The notes: generated from the sequence alone by a model not told the origin. Positions 48,770 through 58,204 are shown, counted from the stretch's first letter. The stretch: DNA of 64,000 nt from AP-15 sp035538335 (GCA_035538335.1 DATLKN010000033.1:1-64000), one strand, 5' to 3'. Numbers and translations: made by a program.

Positions 48770-49600
48770 ATGGGTGCGCCGTTGGGAGAGCTTGTCGCGC
48801 TGGCGGGCGGGATCGTCGTCGCCGGCATCCTCACCGGCATCCTCGCCGGGCTGTTCGGCATCGGCGGCGGCGCCATCATCGTGCCGGTCCTTTACGAACT
48901 CTTCCTCCTCTTCGGCGTCCCCGAGACGGTGCGCATGCAGCTGTGCGTCGGCACCTCGCTCGCGATCATCGTGCCGACGACGATCCGCTCCTATCGGGCG
49001 CACAAGGCGCGCGGCTTTGTCATCTCGGAGGTGATGCAGTCCTGGACGATCCCGTCGATGGCCGGGGTCGCGCTCGGCTCAATCATCGCCGCCTTCGCGC
49101 CGGGCGGCGTATTCGAGGCCGCCTTCATCGTCTTTGCCGTCTCGATGGCGTCGAAGCTGCTCTTCGCCGGCGAGAGCTGGAATATCGGCGACGAATTGCC
49201 GGGGCGAGGCCTGATGCGCCTTTATGGCTTTCTGATCGGGCTCGGCTCCTCGCTGATGGGCATCGCCGGCGGCTCGCTGGTGGCACTGGTCCTGACGCTG
49301 TACCGCAAGCCGATCCATAACGCGGTCGCCACCGCGGCCGGGGTCGGCGTGCCGATCACGCTGGCCGGCACGCTCGGCTACGCGCTCGCCGGGCTGCCGC
49401 GGCAATCGTTGATGCCGCCCTTCTCGGTCGGCTTTGTCTCGGCGATCGGCGTCCTCTTGATCGCGCCGATCTCGAGCTGGGTCGCGCCCTTCGGGGCGCG
49501 CCTCGCACACGCCATGCCGCGCCGCCGGCTCGAGATCTCTTTCGGATTTTTTCTGCTCGCCGCGGCGGCGCGCTTTATCGCCAGCTTTTTCGGCTATTGA
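48770..49600 (+). CDS. TSUP-family sulfite exporter (TauE/SafE-like)
   Basis: A 276-residue membrane protein with eight predicted helices in two TauE halves: ILTGILAGLFGIGGGAIIVP and, in the second half, GLGSSLMGIAGGSLVALVL, each with the Gly-rich signature. Such proteins export sulfite, sulfoacetate or related sulfur or organic acids. The start ATG 48770 follows GGGAGGGAAC. It is divergent from the binding-protein-like gene. Confidence 0.87.
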   Translation: MGAPLGELVALAGGIVVAGILTGILAGLFGIGGGAIIVPVLYELFLLFGVPETVRMQLCVGTSLAIIVPTTIRSYRAHKARGFVISEVMQSWTIPSMAGVALGSIIAAFAPGGVFEAAFIVFAVSMASKLLFAGESWNIGDELPGRGLMRLYGFLIGLGSSLMGIAGGSLVALVLTLYRKPIHNAVATAAGVGVPITLAGTLGYALAGLPRQSLMPPFSVGFVSAIGVLLIAPISSWVAPFGARLAHAMPRRRLEISFGFFLLAAAARFIASFFGY

Positions 49601-50998
49601 TCAGCCGGCGGGAACGGTCAAGGCGATCAGCCGCGCCGCCGCGTTGTCGAGCGCATCGAGACGGCGGCAGGCTTCGATCAGCTGGCGGAATTGCTCTTCG
49701 CCGATGGCGAGGCCGGGCGCGATCGGCGCGATGCGCCGCGCCTCCTCCTCGAAATCCCAGATGAATTCGCGGCCCGTCCCCTCGCGGGCGAAGCTTTTGC
49801 CGTCCTTCGTGTAGACCGTGATGCGCGGCCCGAACAGCGTGCGGCGCACGGTCGGGACGAGCGTTACGCGGTGCATCAGGTCGAGCACTTCCGGCGGATC
49901 GCTCTCGCCTGGACCGGGCGCCGCGCCGCGCAACAGCGGATAGCCGCGCTTCGCCGCGCCCCAGGCGGTGAAATATTGCGTGGCTCCGACGCGCGGCTTG
50001 CCGTCGCTGCCGGGGGTGGGGAAGGCCGGGCTCGGGTATTCGGTCTCGAACCAGTTGACGAGCGCCTCGATGCGCTCGATGTCCTCGTAGCGGATGCCGT
50101 GCTCCTCGCACAGCCGCGCCGTCACATCGACATGCGCGATGTTGTAGCCGGCCGTCGAATAGATCCGGTAGAGCGTTTCGAGAAAAATCCAGTCGCGCCC
50201 GAGGCCTTCGGTGATTTTCGAGAGATCGGTGCGGTTGCGGCCGGTGAAGCTGTAGCGCAATTCGCCGCGGTTGTTGCCGGCATAGGCGTGGTAGAAGCCG
50301 GCCTCGCCCTCGAGCACGGTTTCGCCGCCCGGCGTGCCGTGCCGCGCCAACGCCACCGCGAGAAGCGCGTTCCTGACGGCGCCGCCCTCGCGCAGCGAAC
50401 GGCCGCCGCTCCTCGCGCCTTCGAGATTGCCGGCGGCGAGGTTGACGCATTGCGCGATCGCGCCATCGACCCCGTCCGCGTCCAATCCTTCGAGCTTCGC
50501 CGCGGCAATCGCCGCGCCGAAAATGCCAAACACCGGGCCGGCATGAAAGCCGCGCGCCATGACGGTCGGGATGAATTCGGCGGCCATCCGCTCCATGACC
50601 TCGTAGCCGGCGGCGATAGCAGTCAGAAGCTCCTTGCCCGAGGAGCCGCGCTGCTCGGCGGCGGCGAGCGCGGCCGGCAGAATCGCGGTGCCGGGATGCG
50701 TCAGCATGCGGAAAGTGTCCCACTTGCCGCCGGCGAGGATCGTCTCGGCATTGACGAAGGCGGCGCCGCCTTTCGTCAGACGAACCCCGCGCGTGAGGAC
50801 GCTCGCGGCGCCGCCGCCGCCCGCTTCCTCCTGTTGCATCAAGGCGAGCGCCGCCTTCGCCGCCGGCATATCGTGCGCGACGAGCGCCGAGGAAAGCGCT
50901 TGCAAGGTCACGCCCTTTGCCCGGTCGACGACCTCGGCCGGCAGATCCTCGTAGCGCAGGCCGGCGACGAATTGGGCGAAGTCGCGGGAGAGCGACAT
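49601..50998 (-). CDS. MmgE/PrpD family protein
   Basis: A 465-residue protein of the 2-methylcitrate dehydratase/cis-aconitate decarboxylase fold. VVDRAKGVTLQALSSALVAH, GGKWDTFRMLTHPGTAILPA, ITAGYEVMERMAAEFIP-like helices, and RGFHAGPVFGIFGAAIAAAK with its conserved His are present. Homologues isomerise or dehydrate methylcitrate-like acids, but many, as here, are unassigned. It follows the ketopantoate-reductase-like gene by 19 bases on the same strand. Confidence 0.85.
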   Translation of the reverse strand: MSLSRDFAQFVAGLRYEDLPAEVVDRAKGVTLQALSSALVAHDMPAAKAALALMQQEEAGGGGAASVLTRGVRLTKGGAAFVNAETILAGGKWDTFRMLTHPGTAILPAALAAAEQRGSSGKELLTAIAAGYEVMERMAAEFIPTVMARGFHAGPVFGIFGAAIAAAKLEGLDADGVDGAIAQCVNLAAGNLEGARSGGRSLREGGAVRNALLAVALARHGTPGGETVLEGEAGFYHAYAGNNRGELRYSFTGRNRTDLSKITEGLGRDWIFLETLYRIYSTAGYNIAHVDVTARLCEEHGIRYEDIERIEALVNWFETEYPSPAFPTPGSDGKPRVGATQYFTAWGAAKRGYPLLRGAAPGPGESDPPEVLDLMHRVTLVPTVRRTLFGPRITVYTKDGKSFAREGTGREFIWDFEEEARRIAPIAPGLAIGEEQFRQLIEACRRLDALDNAAARLIALTVPAG

Positions 50999-51017
50999 TG
51001 CCGCCGGCCCGGCAATC

Positions 51018-52085
51018 TCAGGCAGCCGCCTTGCGGTTCAGCGCGAGACGCGCGTCGACGGTCGCCACCGTCTGATCGACGATCACATTCTTCATGCCGA
51101 GCTGCGCCGCGATCGTCTGCACGAGCCGGTCGGTGCGCTCGATGTTGGGCGCGCCGTTGAAGAGGGCGCGGGCGGCCGAGGAGGGCCGCACCAGATCGTT
51201 CGCCGCGGCGGCGTATTTCTCGAACGGCACGAGATCGGCCGCCGCGGCGCCGAGCCGCTCGCACACGCCGCACACCCAGTCATAGACCGAGCGAGAAGCG
51301 GCGAGGTCGTTGTGCACCGCCTCCTTGATCGTGATCGCCGCGTCCTTGGTGACGCAGCGGTAATTGCCGGTCAGCAGCATTGCCCATTTGGCGAGCGGCA
51401 CAAAGATCGAATCGTGCACCTTCAGCTTGACCGGCAGCTCGATCGCGCCGCCGCCCGGATCGAAGCGCGCGGCCTCGATGTCGGCCTGCATTTGCCGCAG
51501 GATCGCGGTATTGGCGTCGCTGTCGAACCGCGCCACCTTGAAATTCGTCGGCAAGGTCACCTGCAGCACGTTGATCGCTTCGCCCGGCGGGCGGATGGCC
51601 TGCGGGTCGGGGCTGCACAGGGTGACGAGGCCGGGCTCGAAATTGTCCCAGACGCTCGCGTCGGTGAAGCAGGGCTTGAGCGCCGCGGCGTCGAGCCCCG
51701 GGATGCGCCGCAGATAGGGCAAGGGCGGCATGTTCATGATCGACATGCAGGGCCGCTTCGCCTTGGCGACGCTGTCGAGCAGTTCGCGCACCCCCGGCGA
51801 GCGGTATTGCGGTTCCTGCATCGCCAAGGCGACGATATCGTAGTCCTTCGGGTCGACATCGGCGGGACCGGCGGCGGAAACGCTTCCCGGCAGCTTTTTC
51901 GAGATCAGCTCGACCGGCTCCTTGCGGCCTCTGATCGGCAGCCGCACGCGGGCGCCCTCGCGGTTGATCGCCTCGACCTCGGCCGGCAGGCAGACGAGTT
52001 TGACCTTGTGGCCGCCGAATTGCAGCTTGACGGCGAGCAGCGACCCGTAGGACGCGCCCATGATCAGCACATTGTAAGCGGGCAT
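51018..52085 (-). CDS. Ketopantoate reductase (ApbA/PanE)-like protein
   Basis: A 355-residue protein with an N-terminal Rossmann motif, NVLIMGASYGSLLAVKLQFG, where GxGxxG is relaxed to GASYGS. A helical C-terminal domain follows with VPLAKWAMLLTGNYRCVTKD and AITIKEAVHNDLAA, analogous to the ApbA C-domain substrate site. It is longer than E. coli PanE (303) and diverged, so ketopantoate need not be the substrate. It precedes the MmgE/PrpD gene in an apparent operon. Confidence 0.75.
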   Translation of the reverse strand: MPAYNVLIMGASYGSLLAVKLQFGGHKVKLVCLPAEVEAINREGARVRLPIRGRKEPVELISKKLPGSVSAAGPADVDPKDYDIVALAMQEPQYRSPGVRELLDSVAKAKRPCMSIMNMPPLPYLRRIPGLDAAALKPCFTDASVWDNFEPGLVTLCSPDPQAIRPPGEAINVLQVTLPTNFKVARFDSDANTAILRQMQADIEAARFDPGGGAIELPVKLKVHDSIFVPLAKWAMLLTGNYRCVTKDAAITIKEAVHNDLAASRSVYDWVCGVCERLGAAAADLVPFEKYAAAANDLVRPSSAARALFNGAPNIERTDRLVQTIAAQLGMKNVIVDQTVATVDARLALNRKAAA

Positions 52086-52155
52086 GTGATTTCCTCCCTC
52101 GCCGGCATGCTTTCGCGCGCGACGATGCCGGATGCCGGCGCGTTCGGCAAGCCCG

Positions 52156-53019
52156 TCAGCCGCCGCGGATCGCCTTCAAGCCGCTGCGGTAATCGGGATG
52201 CGCGAGCGTCACGCCCAACTCCTCCTTGATGAGGCGGTTGGAGACCCGCCTGTTGTCGGCGTAGAAGCTCTTCGCCATCTCGGAAAGCTCGGCCGCGGCG
52301 AACGGCACGAGCGGCGGCGGCGCGCGCCCGAGCAGTTCGGCGGCAAAGGCGACGACCTCCTCGGGCGGGGCCGGCAAATCGTCGCAGACGTTGTAGACGG
52401 CGCCGGGGCGCGGCCGCGCGATCGAGGCGGCGAGCGCGGCGGCGAGATCCTTGATGTGAATGCGCGAGAACAGCTGGCCCTCCTTGCGGATGCGCTTTGC
52501 CGTCCCGGCCGCGAGCGCGTCGAGGGCGCTGCGCCCTGGCCCGTAGATGCCGGCGAGCCGGAAGACGTGTACCGGAACGCCATGCCCGCGCCACAGGGCG
52601 CGCCATCCGGCCTCGGCATTGACGCGGCGGCGGCCGCGCTCGCCGCTCGGCCGCAGCTCGGAAGTCTCGTCGACCCAGCCGCCGCCGCGGTCGCCGTAGA
52701 CCCCGGTCGTCGACAGATAGCCGAGCCAGCGCAGCTCCCGCAGCGCGGCGATGTCGGCGGCATGGCAGTCGAGCACCGGGTCGCCGGCGGCATCCGGCGG
52801 GACCGAGACGAGGATGTGGCTCGCCTGCGCAAAGCTTGCCGGGCTGAGCGGCCGGTCCCGGCCGAAAAGCTCAACCGCGAAGCCCTCGCCGGCGAGCGCG
52901 GCCTGCTGCGCCTCGCTGCGGCAGGTGCCGGCCACCCGGCAGCCTTCGGCGAGAAGCCGGCGCGCCAGCGCCCGCGCGCTGTATCCGAGGCCGAAGCAAA
53001 AGAGATAGGGTTGGGTCAT
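52156..53019 (-). CDS. NAD(P)-dependent epimerase/dehydratase-like SDR (YeeZ type)
   Basis: A 287-residue extended SDR. The N-terminal motif FGLGYSARALARRLLAEG holds the GxGxxA dinucleotide signature, with STTGVYGDRGGGWVDE in place of YxxxK, and RLAGIYGPGRSALDAL and YNVCDDLPAPPEEV follow. This matches the YeeZ/SDR_a43 group, proposed to act on UDP-sugars or unknown metabolites. Its ATG (53017-53019) overlaps by two bases with a divergent ATG of the TPR gene frame. Confidence 0.82.
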   Translation of the reverse strand: MTQPYLFCFGLGYSARALARRLLAEGCRVAGTCRSEAQQAALAGEGFAVELFGRDRPLSPASFAQASHILVSVPPDAAGDPVLDCHAADIAALRELRWLGYLSTTGVYGDRGGGWVDETSELRPSGERGRRRVNAEAGWRALWRGHGVPVHVFRLAGIYGPGRSALDALAAGTAKRIRKEGQLFSRIHIKDLAAALAASIARPRPGAVYNVCDDLPAPPEEVVAFAAELLGRAPPPLVPFAAAELSEMAKSFYADNRRVSNRLIKEELGVTLAHPDYRSGLKAIRGG

Positions 53020-53056
53020 GGCGTCAGCCGTTGCCGCATACTATCGCAGGGTTCCT

Positions 53057-53893
53057 ATGCATTCGTCGCGCCTGACGCGCTTTTGCGCAGCCCTGCTGTT
53101 CCTCGCGCTCGGCGGGACGGCATTCGCCGCCGAGCCGGCGAAGCCGCCGCCCGGCGCAGCAACGCCGCCCGCCGCGGCAAAGCCGCCGCGCGACGAGGCG
53201 GCCGATGCGGCGACCTATGCCCGCTGCCTGAGACTCGCCGCGAGCAACCCGGCCGCCGCCCGCGTGCTCGCCGGCGCTTGGGCTGCGCGGGGTGGGGCGC
53301 ATCCGGCCGAGCATTGCGCCGCCGTCGCGCTCTTCCATCTCGGGCAATACAAGGAGGCTGCGACCCGGCTCGACGCGCTGGCGCATCAGATGAACAAAGG
53401 CCCGGCCGATCTCCTCGCCGGAGTGCTCGACCAGGCAGGCGAAGCGTGGCTGATGGCGGGCGACCCGGTGCGGGCCTATGCCGATTGCGGCGCGGCATTG
53501 ATCCTCGCGCCCGACGATCCGGACATCCTGACGGACCGCGCGCAGGCCGCCGCCGCCGCCGGACATTACCGGAAGGCCGTCGGCGACCTCGACCGCGTCC
53601 TCGGAAAGCGCCCGGAGGCGGTCGATGCGCTCGTCTATCGGGCGGCCGCCTATCGCGCGCTCGGCCGCCTCGACCCGGCGCTCGCCGATGCCGACAAGGC
53701 GGTTTCCTTGAAGCCGCGCTCGCTCTCGGCGCTGCTGGAGCGTGGCAATATCCGGCGCCTCAAGGGCGAGAAGGCCGGGGCGCGCGCCGATTGGCTGGAA
53801 ATCCGCCAGCTCGCGCCCAAGAGCCCGGAAGCGGTCGCCGCCGCGGCGAATTTGCGGCGACTCGAGGCGCAGGGTTCGGCGCCGCCGCGCTGA
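53057..53893 (+). CDS. Secreted tetratricopeptide-repeat protein
   Basis: A 278-residue protein. I use ATG 53057 because a signal peptide starts there (MHSSRLTRFCAALLFLALGG, cleavage near AFAAE); the frame is open 13 codons further upstream. After a Pro/Ala linker come at least three TPRs: DLLAGVLDQAGEAWLMAGDP, GHYRKAVGDLDRVLGKRPEA and GRLDPALADADKAVSLKPRS. It is a periplasmic scaffold of unknown partner. It converges on the racemase gene with 3 bases between the stops. Confidence 0.83.
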   Translation: MHSSRLTRFCAALLFLALGGTAFAAEPAKPPPGAATPPAAAKPPRDEAADAATYARCLRLAASNPAAARVLAGAWAARGGAHPAEHCAAVALFHLGQYKEAATRLDALAHQMNKGPADLLAGVLDQAGEAWLMAGDPVRAYADCGAALILAPDDPDILTDRAQAAAAAGHYRKAVGDLDRVLGKRPEAVDALVYRAAAYRALGRLDPALADADKAVSLKPRSLSALLERGNIRRLKGEKAGARADWLEIRQLAPKSPEAVAAAANLRRLEAQGSAPPR

Positions 53894-53896
53894 ACT

Positions 53897-54655
53897 TCAG
53901 CGCTCGCGCCAGGGCCTCGGCACGCTTCCGGGGTGGCCGAAATCGCGGGGGCTGAGCCCCGCGTGAAACCAGGTGATGAAGCCGACGATGTCGAAGACCG
54001 GCAAGCCGGCCGCCTCGCTCAACGCCCGCGAATAGGGCGCCATGTTGGTGCATTCGAGTACGATGGCGCCGACTTCGGGATGGCGGCGCACGAGGTCGCG
54101 GCCGGCGGCGAGGATGTCGGCCTCGGCCTTCGCGGCGTCGAGTTCCCGCTCGTTGCCGATCAGCACGCGGGTGAATTCGCCGCCGCCCTCGGTGCCGGCG
54201 ATGGGCGTGTCGGCCGCGACGCCGGCCGCGGCGAGATGCTCGGGCGAGAGGTCGCGGGCGCTGACGGTCAGAATCCCGACGCGCTTGCCGGGCGGCAGCA
54301 GGCTCGCGACGAGCGGCACCTGCAGAAGGCTCGAGGTCGCGACCGGCACGCCGACATGGCGGGCGATCTCCGCCTGATAGAGCGACAAAAACCCGCAATT
54401 CGTGGTGATGCCGTCGGCACCCAGCTCGACCAGCTCCTGCGCCGCCTCGAGAAACGCCGGCAAGAGCCCCGCCGCGCGCTCACGCACCACGCGCTGCGGC
54501 GAGGCGCCGCGGACCACCTTGTAGAGCACGGGGAACGGCCAGGTGCCGGCATTTCCCATGTCGCCCGGGATGCGCGGGAAGCGCGCCTCGAGCATCAGGA
54601 TGCCGAGGCGGGCGCCGTAGACCGCCTTGCCGCCTCGCGCTGTTCTGGGCTCCAT
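53897..54655 (-). CDS. Aspartate/glutamate racemase family protein
   Basis: A 252-residue two-lobe protein with the two catalytic Cys in TTNCGFLSLYQ and LECTNMAPYS. GILTVSARDLSPEHLAAAG is the lobe linker. The family includes Asp/Glu and hydantoin racemases, and maleate isomerase. ATG 54655 is preferred because GGAG lies six bases upstream; a TTG at 54670 overlaps the stop of the preceding TPR gene. Substrate unknown. Confidence 0.83.
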   Translation of the reverse strand: MEPRTARGGKAVYGARLGILMLEARFPRIPGDMGNAGTWPFPVLYKVVRGASPQRVVRERAAGLLPAFLEAAQELVELGADGITTNCGFLSLYQAEIARHVGVPVATSSLLQVPLVASLLPPGKRVGILTVSARDLSPEHLAAAGVAADTPIAGTEGGGEFTRVLIGNERELDAAKAEADILAAGRDLVRRHPEVGAIVLECTNMAPYSRALSEAAGLPVFDIVGFITWFHAGLSPRDFGHPGSVPRPWRER

Positions 54656-54666
54656 CCGCGGCTCCG

Positions 54667-55800
54667 TCAATGGAACGTCACGACCCCGGGGTTGGCGAAT
54701 TTGCTGCGCGCGATCGGCTGATTATCACGCCAGGCGAGGTGGAAATAGAGCGTCGCCACCTCGGCGTAGTTTTCGAAGGCGCTCGCCGCCTGCTTGGCGA
54801 GGTGGTTGAGGTGCGCGGACTCTTTTGCCTCGCCCGCCTCCTTCTTCTCCTCGGACCACAAGGCGAGCGTCGTCGAGCTTTGGGGGTTGAGCTTATGCGC
54901 CATCGCCAGCACCCGATCCGCACCCTTCAGGTCCTTCAACCCCATCTCGGCCGCGCCCCAGGTCGTATAGGCGGTTGACAGCAGTACCTTGTTCTCGGGC
55001 GGCGCCACGCGGATCAGCGTCTGCATGCGATCGGCCGCTTCCTTATTCTTGTCGAGCTGCACGTCGGTGAAGGCGGCGTTGAGGAACGGTACCGGGTTTC
55101 TCGGGTCCGACGCCATCGCCTTGTGAAATTCCTCGTGCGCCTTCTTGGGGTCGTTCTTGAAGAGGGCGACGAGGCCGAGGACGTTCTCGAACAGCGCCCG
55201 GTCCGGGTTCGTCGGGGTCTTCGGCAACAATTCGATCGAATGGTTGGAAAGCGCCACGACGTCCTGGAAGTCTCCGTCCGCGGAGTGCTTTTGCAAGAGG
55301 TAGAGCGTCGTCGAATAGGGCGCCAGCTGCGAGCCCGACCACAGCGCGCAGCGCTGCACGAAGCTGAAGATGGGCTCTCCCTGGTTCGGTTCGATGACGT
55401 TCTGGAAATTTCCGACGATATGGCTGTGCCCGTTGACGAGGCCGCGCAGCTTTCCGTTTTCGACGAAGAGCGCAAAGCGCAGCTTGTCGGGGTGGTAGCC
55501 CATCTGCCGCTGCACCGCGAAGGCGACGTTCTGCACGTTGAGGGCTTCCGAAATCGCCATGCCGAGGCCCTCGTCGCGCAGCGCGCGGATCTCCGGCGGG
55601 CTGACGACCGAGGGCACCGAGGTGATCTCGTTGAGCTGCTCATCGAACTCGGTCTCGAGCGTCGTCTCGTCGATCGACAGCTTCGCGCCCTTCGGCAGCG
55701 GCGCCACGCTGACCTGGACGCTGCCGGAATGCACGACCGCGTCGGTTCCGAGGAGGCCGAAGGCGAGCAGCACTGCGGCGGCGAGAGTCGTCAGATCCAT
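54667..55800 (-). CDS. TPR-containing exported or membrane-anchored protein (copy 1)
   Basis: A 377-residue protein with an N-terminal hydrophobic segment (TTLAAAVLLAFGLLGTDAVV) that is a signal or anchor. A conserved front domain follows (SVQVSVAPLPKGAKLSIDE, RFALFVENGKLRGLVNGHSH), then TPR-like helices: NPDRALFENVLGLVALFKND, NPVPFLNAAFTDVQLDKNKE and KGADRVLAMAHKLNPQSSTT. I recognise no named family for the front domain. The next gene upstream is a tandem duplicate, about 70% identical by eye. Confidence 0.7.
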   Translation of the reverse strand: MDLTTLAAAVLLAFGLLGTDAVVHSGSVQVSVAPLPKGAKLSIDETTLETEFDEQLNEITSVPSVVSPPEIRALRDEGLGMAISEALNVQNVAFAVQRQMGYHPDKLRFALFVENGKLRGLVNGHSHIVGNFQNVIEPNQGEPIFSFVQRCALWSGSQLAPYSTTLYLLQKHSADGDFQDVVALSNHSIELLPKTPTNPDRALFENVLGLVALFKNDPKKAHEEFHKAMASDPRNPVPFLNAAFTDVQLDKNKEAADRMQTLIRVAPPENKVLLSTAYTTWGAAEMGLKDLKGADRVLAMAHKLNPQSSTTLALWSEEKKEAGEAKESAHLNHLAKQAASAFENYAEVATLYFHLAWRDNQPIARSKFANPGVVTFH

Positions 55801-56102
55801 GGCACCCGTCCGCCGACGGCAAGGTCGGAGTCAAGTTTCTGCAGGTTCATCAAAAATCTCCTGTCGGCCTGGGCTGACTATTCTCGCCGGATCTAAGCGC
55901 CTGGCGTCATTGCGAGGAGGCCGCCAGGCCGACGAAGCAATCTCGCGTACAAATGGCGCCCTGCGGGCCGAGATTGCTTCGCTGCGCTCGCAATGACGAA
56001 CGTTTCCGGCCCCAGCCGGATTTTATTCATAGTAGCGCGAGTTTCGGGCAGATCGAAACGAGTGTTTCGACCGCCGCCGCCCCCCCGCCTTCGCGGGCGC
56101 TC
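55801..56102. other. Spacer between duplicated TPR genes, holding a dispersed palindrome
   Basis: This 302-base interval separates the two tandem TPR genes. It contains a full GTCATTGCGAGG-family repeat at 55906-55997 and no gene I can support. Confidence 0.6.
55906..55997 (+). repeat. Dispersed palindrome, GTCATTGCGAGG family (copy 2)
   Basis: Begins GTCATTGCGAGGAGGCCG, carries GAAGCAATCTCG and CGAGATTGCTTC as paired inner arms, and closes CTGCGCTCGCAATGAC. It is 23 bases longer than the copy at 12456 because of a larger central loop. Confidence 0.85.
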
Positions 56103-57236
56103 TCAATGAAAGGTGACGATCCCCGGGTTCGAGAATTTGCTGCGCTTGACCGGCTCGTTGTTGTTCCATGAGAGGTGGAAATAGAGGGTCGCGACCTCGG
56201 CATAATTCTCGAAGCTCGAAGCCTCCTCCTTGGCGAGATGGTTGAGGTGGGCGCCCATCTTTTCGTCGCCCATCTCCTTCTTCTCCTCGCCCCACAGCGC
56301 CAGCGTGGTCGAGCTGTGCGGGTTGATCCTATGCGCCATCGCCAAGAGCCGGTCGGCCGCTTTCATGTCCTTCAATCCCATCTCCGCCGCCGCCCAAGCC
56401 GTGTAGGCGGTGGAGAGCAGCACCTTGTTCCCGGGCGGCGCCAGGCGGATCAGCTTCTGCATGCGATCGGCCGCTTTTTGGTATTCGTCGAACTGCAGAT
56501 CGGTGAACGCGGCGTTCAGAAACGGCACGGAATCGGTCGGGTCGGAGGCCATCGCGGCGTCGAACTCCTGCCGTGCAGTCTTGGTATCGTTCTTGAACAG
56601 CGCGACGAGGCCCAGGATGTTTTCGAACAGCGCGCGGTCGGGACTTGTCGGGGTCTTTGGCAACTCGGCGATCGAATGCTTGGCGAGCGCCACGACGTTC
56701 TGGAAATCGCCGTCCGCGGCGTGCTGCTCCAGGAGATAGAGCGAGGTCGAATAGGGCGCGAGCTGCGAGGATGCCCACAGCGCGCAGCGCTGCACGAACG
56801 GGATGATCGCCTCGCCCTTCTCGGGCGCGATCACGTCCTGAAAATCGCCGACCAGATGGCTGTGCCCATTGACGAGACCGGCCAATTTGCCGTCCTGGAC
56901 GAACAGCGCAAAGCGCAGCTTGTCGGGGCGATAGCCCATCTGCCGCTGCAAGGCGAAGGCGACGTTCTGCACGTTGAGGGCTTGCGCGATCGCCATGCCG
57001 AGACCTTCGTCGGCGGTCGAGCGGATCTCGGGCGGGTTGACGACCGACGGCGTCGTCGTGATTTCGTTCAGCTGCTCGTCAAACTCGTTTTCGAGCGAGG
57101 CGGCATCGATCGAGAGGTCGGTGCCTTTGGGCAAGGGCGCGACGCTGACCTGGACGCTGCCGGAATGGACGACCGCATCGGCGCCGAGCAGGCCGACGGC
57201 CAGCAGCAGCGCCGCCGCGAGGGTGGTCAGATCCAT
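56103..57236 (-). CDS. TPR-containing exported or membrane-anchored protein (copy 2)
   Basis: A 377-residue protein of the same length and layout as the neighbour at 54667-55800: TTLAAALLLAVGLLGADAVV anchor, SVQVSVAPLPKGTDLSIDA, RFALFVQDGKLAGLVNGHSH, then TPR-like helices NPHSSTTLALWGEEKK and FENYAEVATLYFHLSWNNNE. Both end NPG(V/I)VTFH. This is a tandem gene duplication in which both copies remain full length, so both are probably used. The function is unknown. Confidence 0.7.
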   Translation of the reverse strand: MDLTTLAAALLLAVGLLGADAVVHSGSVQVSVAPLPKGTDLSIDAASLENEFDEQLNEITTTPSVVNPPEIRSTADEGLGMAIAQALNVQNVAFALQRQMGYRPDKLRFALFVQDGKLAGLVNGHSHLVGDFQDVIAPEKGEAIIPFVQRCALWASSQLAPYSTSLYLLEQHAADGDFQNVVALAKHSIAELPKTPTSPDRALFENILGLVALFKNDTKTARQEFDAAMASDPTDSVPFLNAAFTDLQFDEYQKAADRMQKLIRLAPPGNKVLLSTAYTAWAAAEMGLKDMKAADRLLAMAHRINPHSSTTLALWGEEKKEMGDEKMGAHLNHLAKEEASSFENYAEVATLYFHLSWNNNEPVKRSKFSNPGIVTFH

Positions 57237-57339
57237 CTCGCCGCTCCCCGGTCAACGGATGCGGCGCGGGCGAAGCGCATGTTCTTCGGTTTCATCGGGG
57301 TTCCCCTGCTGTCGTCGAGGGTTATCTTACGCCGGCCGC

Positions 57340-58008
57340 TCAGAAGTCGAGATCGGCATAATGCGGCGGCGGCGGCACGCCCGGCACATGGTCGGCGAGG
57401 ATCGGCCGAAAGCTCGGCCGCGACTTGATCCGTGCATACCATTCCTTAGCCGGCTCGTGCCCCTCCCATGGTACGTCGCCCAGATAATCGAGGCTCGACA
57501 GATGCGCCGCGGCGCCGATGTCGGCAAGCGAGAAATGGTCGCCGGCGAGCCAGCGCCGCCGCTCGACGAGATAGCCGATGTAGTCGAGATGGTGCGGCAG
57601 ATTCGAGTGCCCAGCGCGGATCGCCAGCGAATTCGGCTGGCCCTGGCCCCTGAGGCGCTTCATCATCTTCTCGCCGAGCAGGTGCTGGGTCACCTCCTCA
57701 TACATCTTGCCGTCGAACCAGGCGGTGAGCCGCCGCACTTCGGCGCGATCGACCGGGTTGATGCCGATCAGCAGCTTTTCGCGATAGACCTCGTCGAGAT
57801 ATTCGACGATCGCCTCGGTGCCGGCGAGCACGGTGCCGTCGGGCTCGATCAGCACCGGCACGTCGCCGGCCGGGTTGAGGGCGAGAAACTCCGGGCGCCG
57901 CTCCCACACCTTTTCGCTCTTCAGCGTGAAGTCGAGGCCCTTCTCGCGCAACACGATCCGCACCTTGCGCGAGAACGGCGACAGCGAGAGATGGTAGAGC
58001 ACCCGCAT
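57340..58008 (-). CDS. Glutathione S-transferase family protein
   Basis: A 222-residue two-domain GST. It opens YHLSLSPFSRKVRIVLREKG, with the Ser/Pro pair of the active site, then LNPAGDVPVLIEPDGTVL (cis-Pro) and GTEAIVEYLDEVY. The helical domain has WLAGDHFSLADIGAAAHLSS. The family is clear, the substrate unknown. It is divergent from the VOC gene. Confidence 0.88.
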   Translation of the reverse strand: MRVLYHLSLSPFSRKVRIVLREKGLDFTLKSEKVWERRPEFLALNPAGDVPVLIEPDGTVLAGTEAIVEYLDEVYREKLLIGINPVDRAEVRRLTAWFDGKMYEEVTQHLLGEKMMKRLRGQGQPNSLAIRAGHSNLPHHLDYIGYLVERRRWLAGDHFSLADIGAAAHLSSLDYLGDVPWEGHEPAKEWYARIKSRPSFRPILADHVPGVPPPPHYADLDF

Positions 58009-58204
58009 GCGCGCAAGTGTAGCGGCGGCGGCCCCGGCTGAACACGGCTCTTTGCCCGGCCTCCCGCCGCGCCGGTTTGCCGGCGCTGCGAGGGAGTGTC
58101 CCGGCGATGCCGCGGCGCGCCTCGCCGCCGCGTCGCGAATCGCTTCGACGCGCCGGGACGAACGCGCTAGTCTTGCTGCCGGTCCACAGAGAGGATTGCA
58201 GCCG

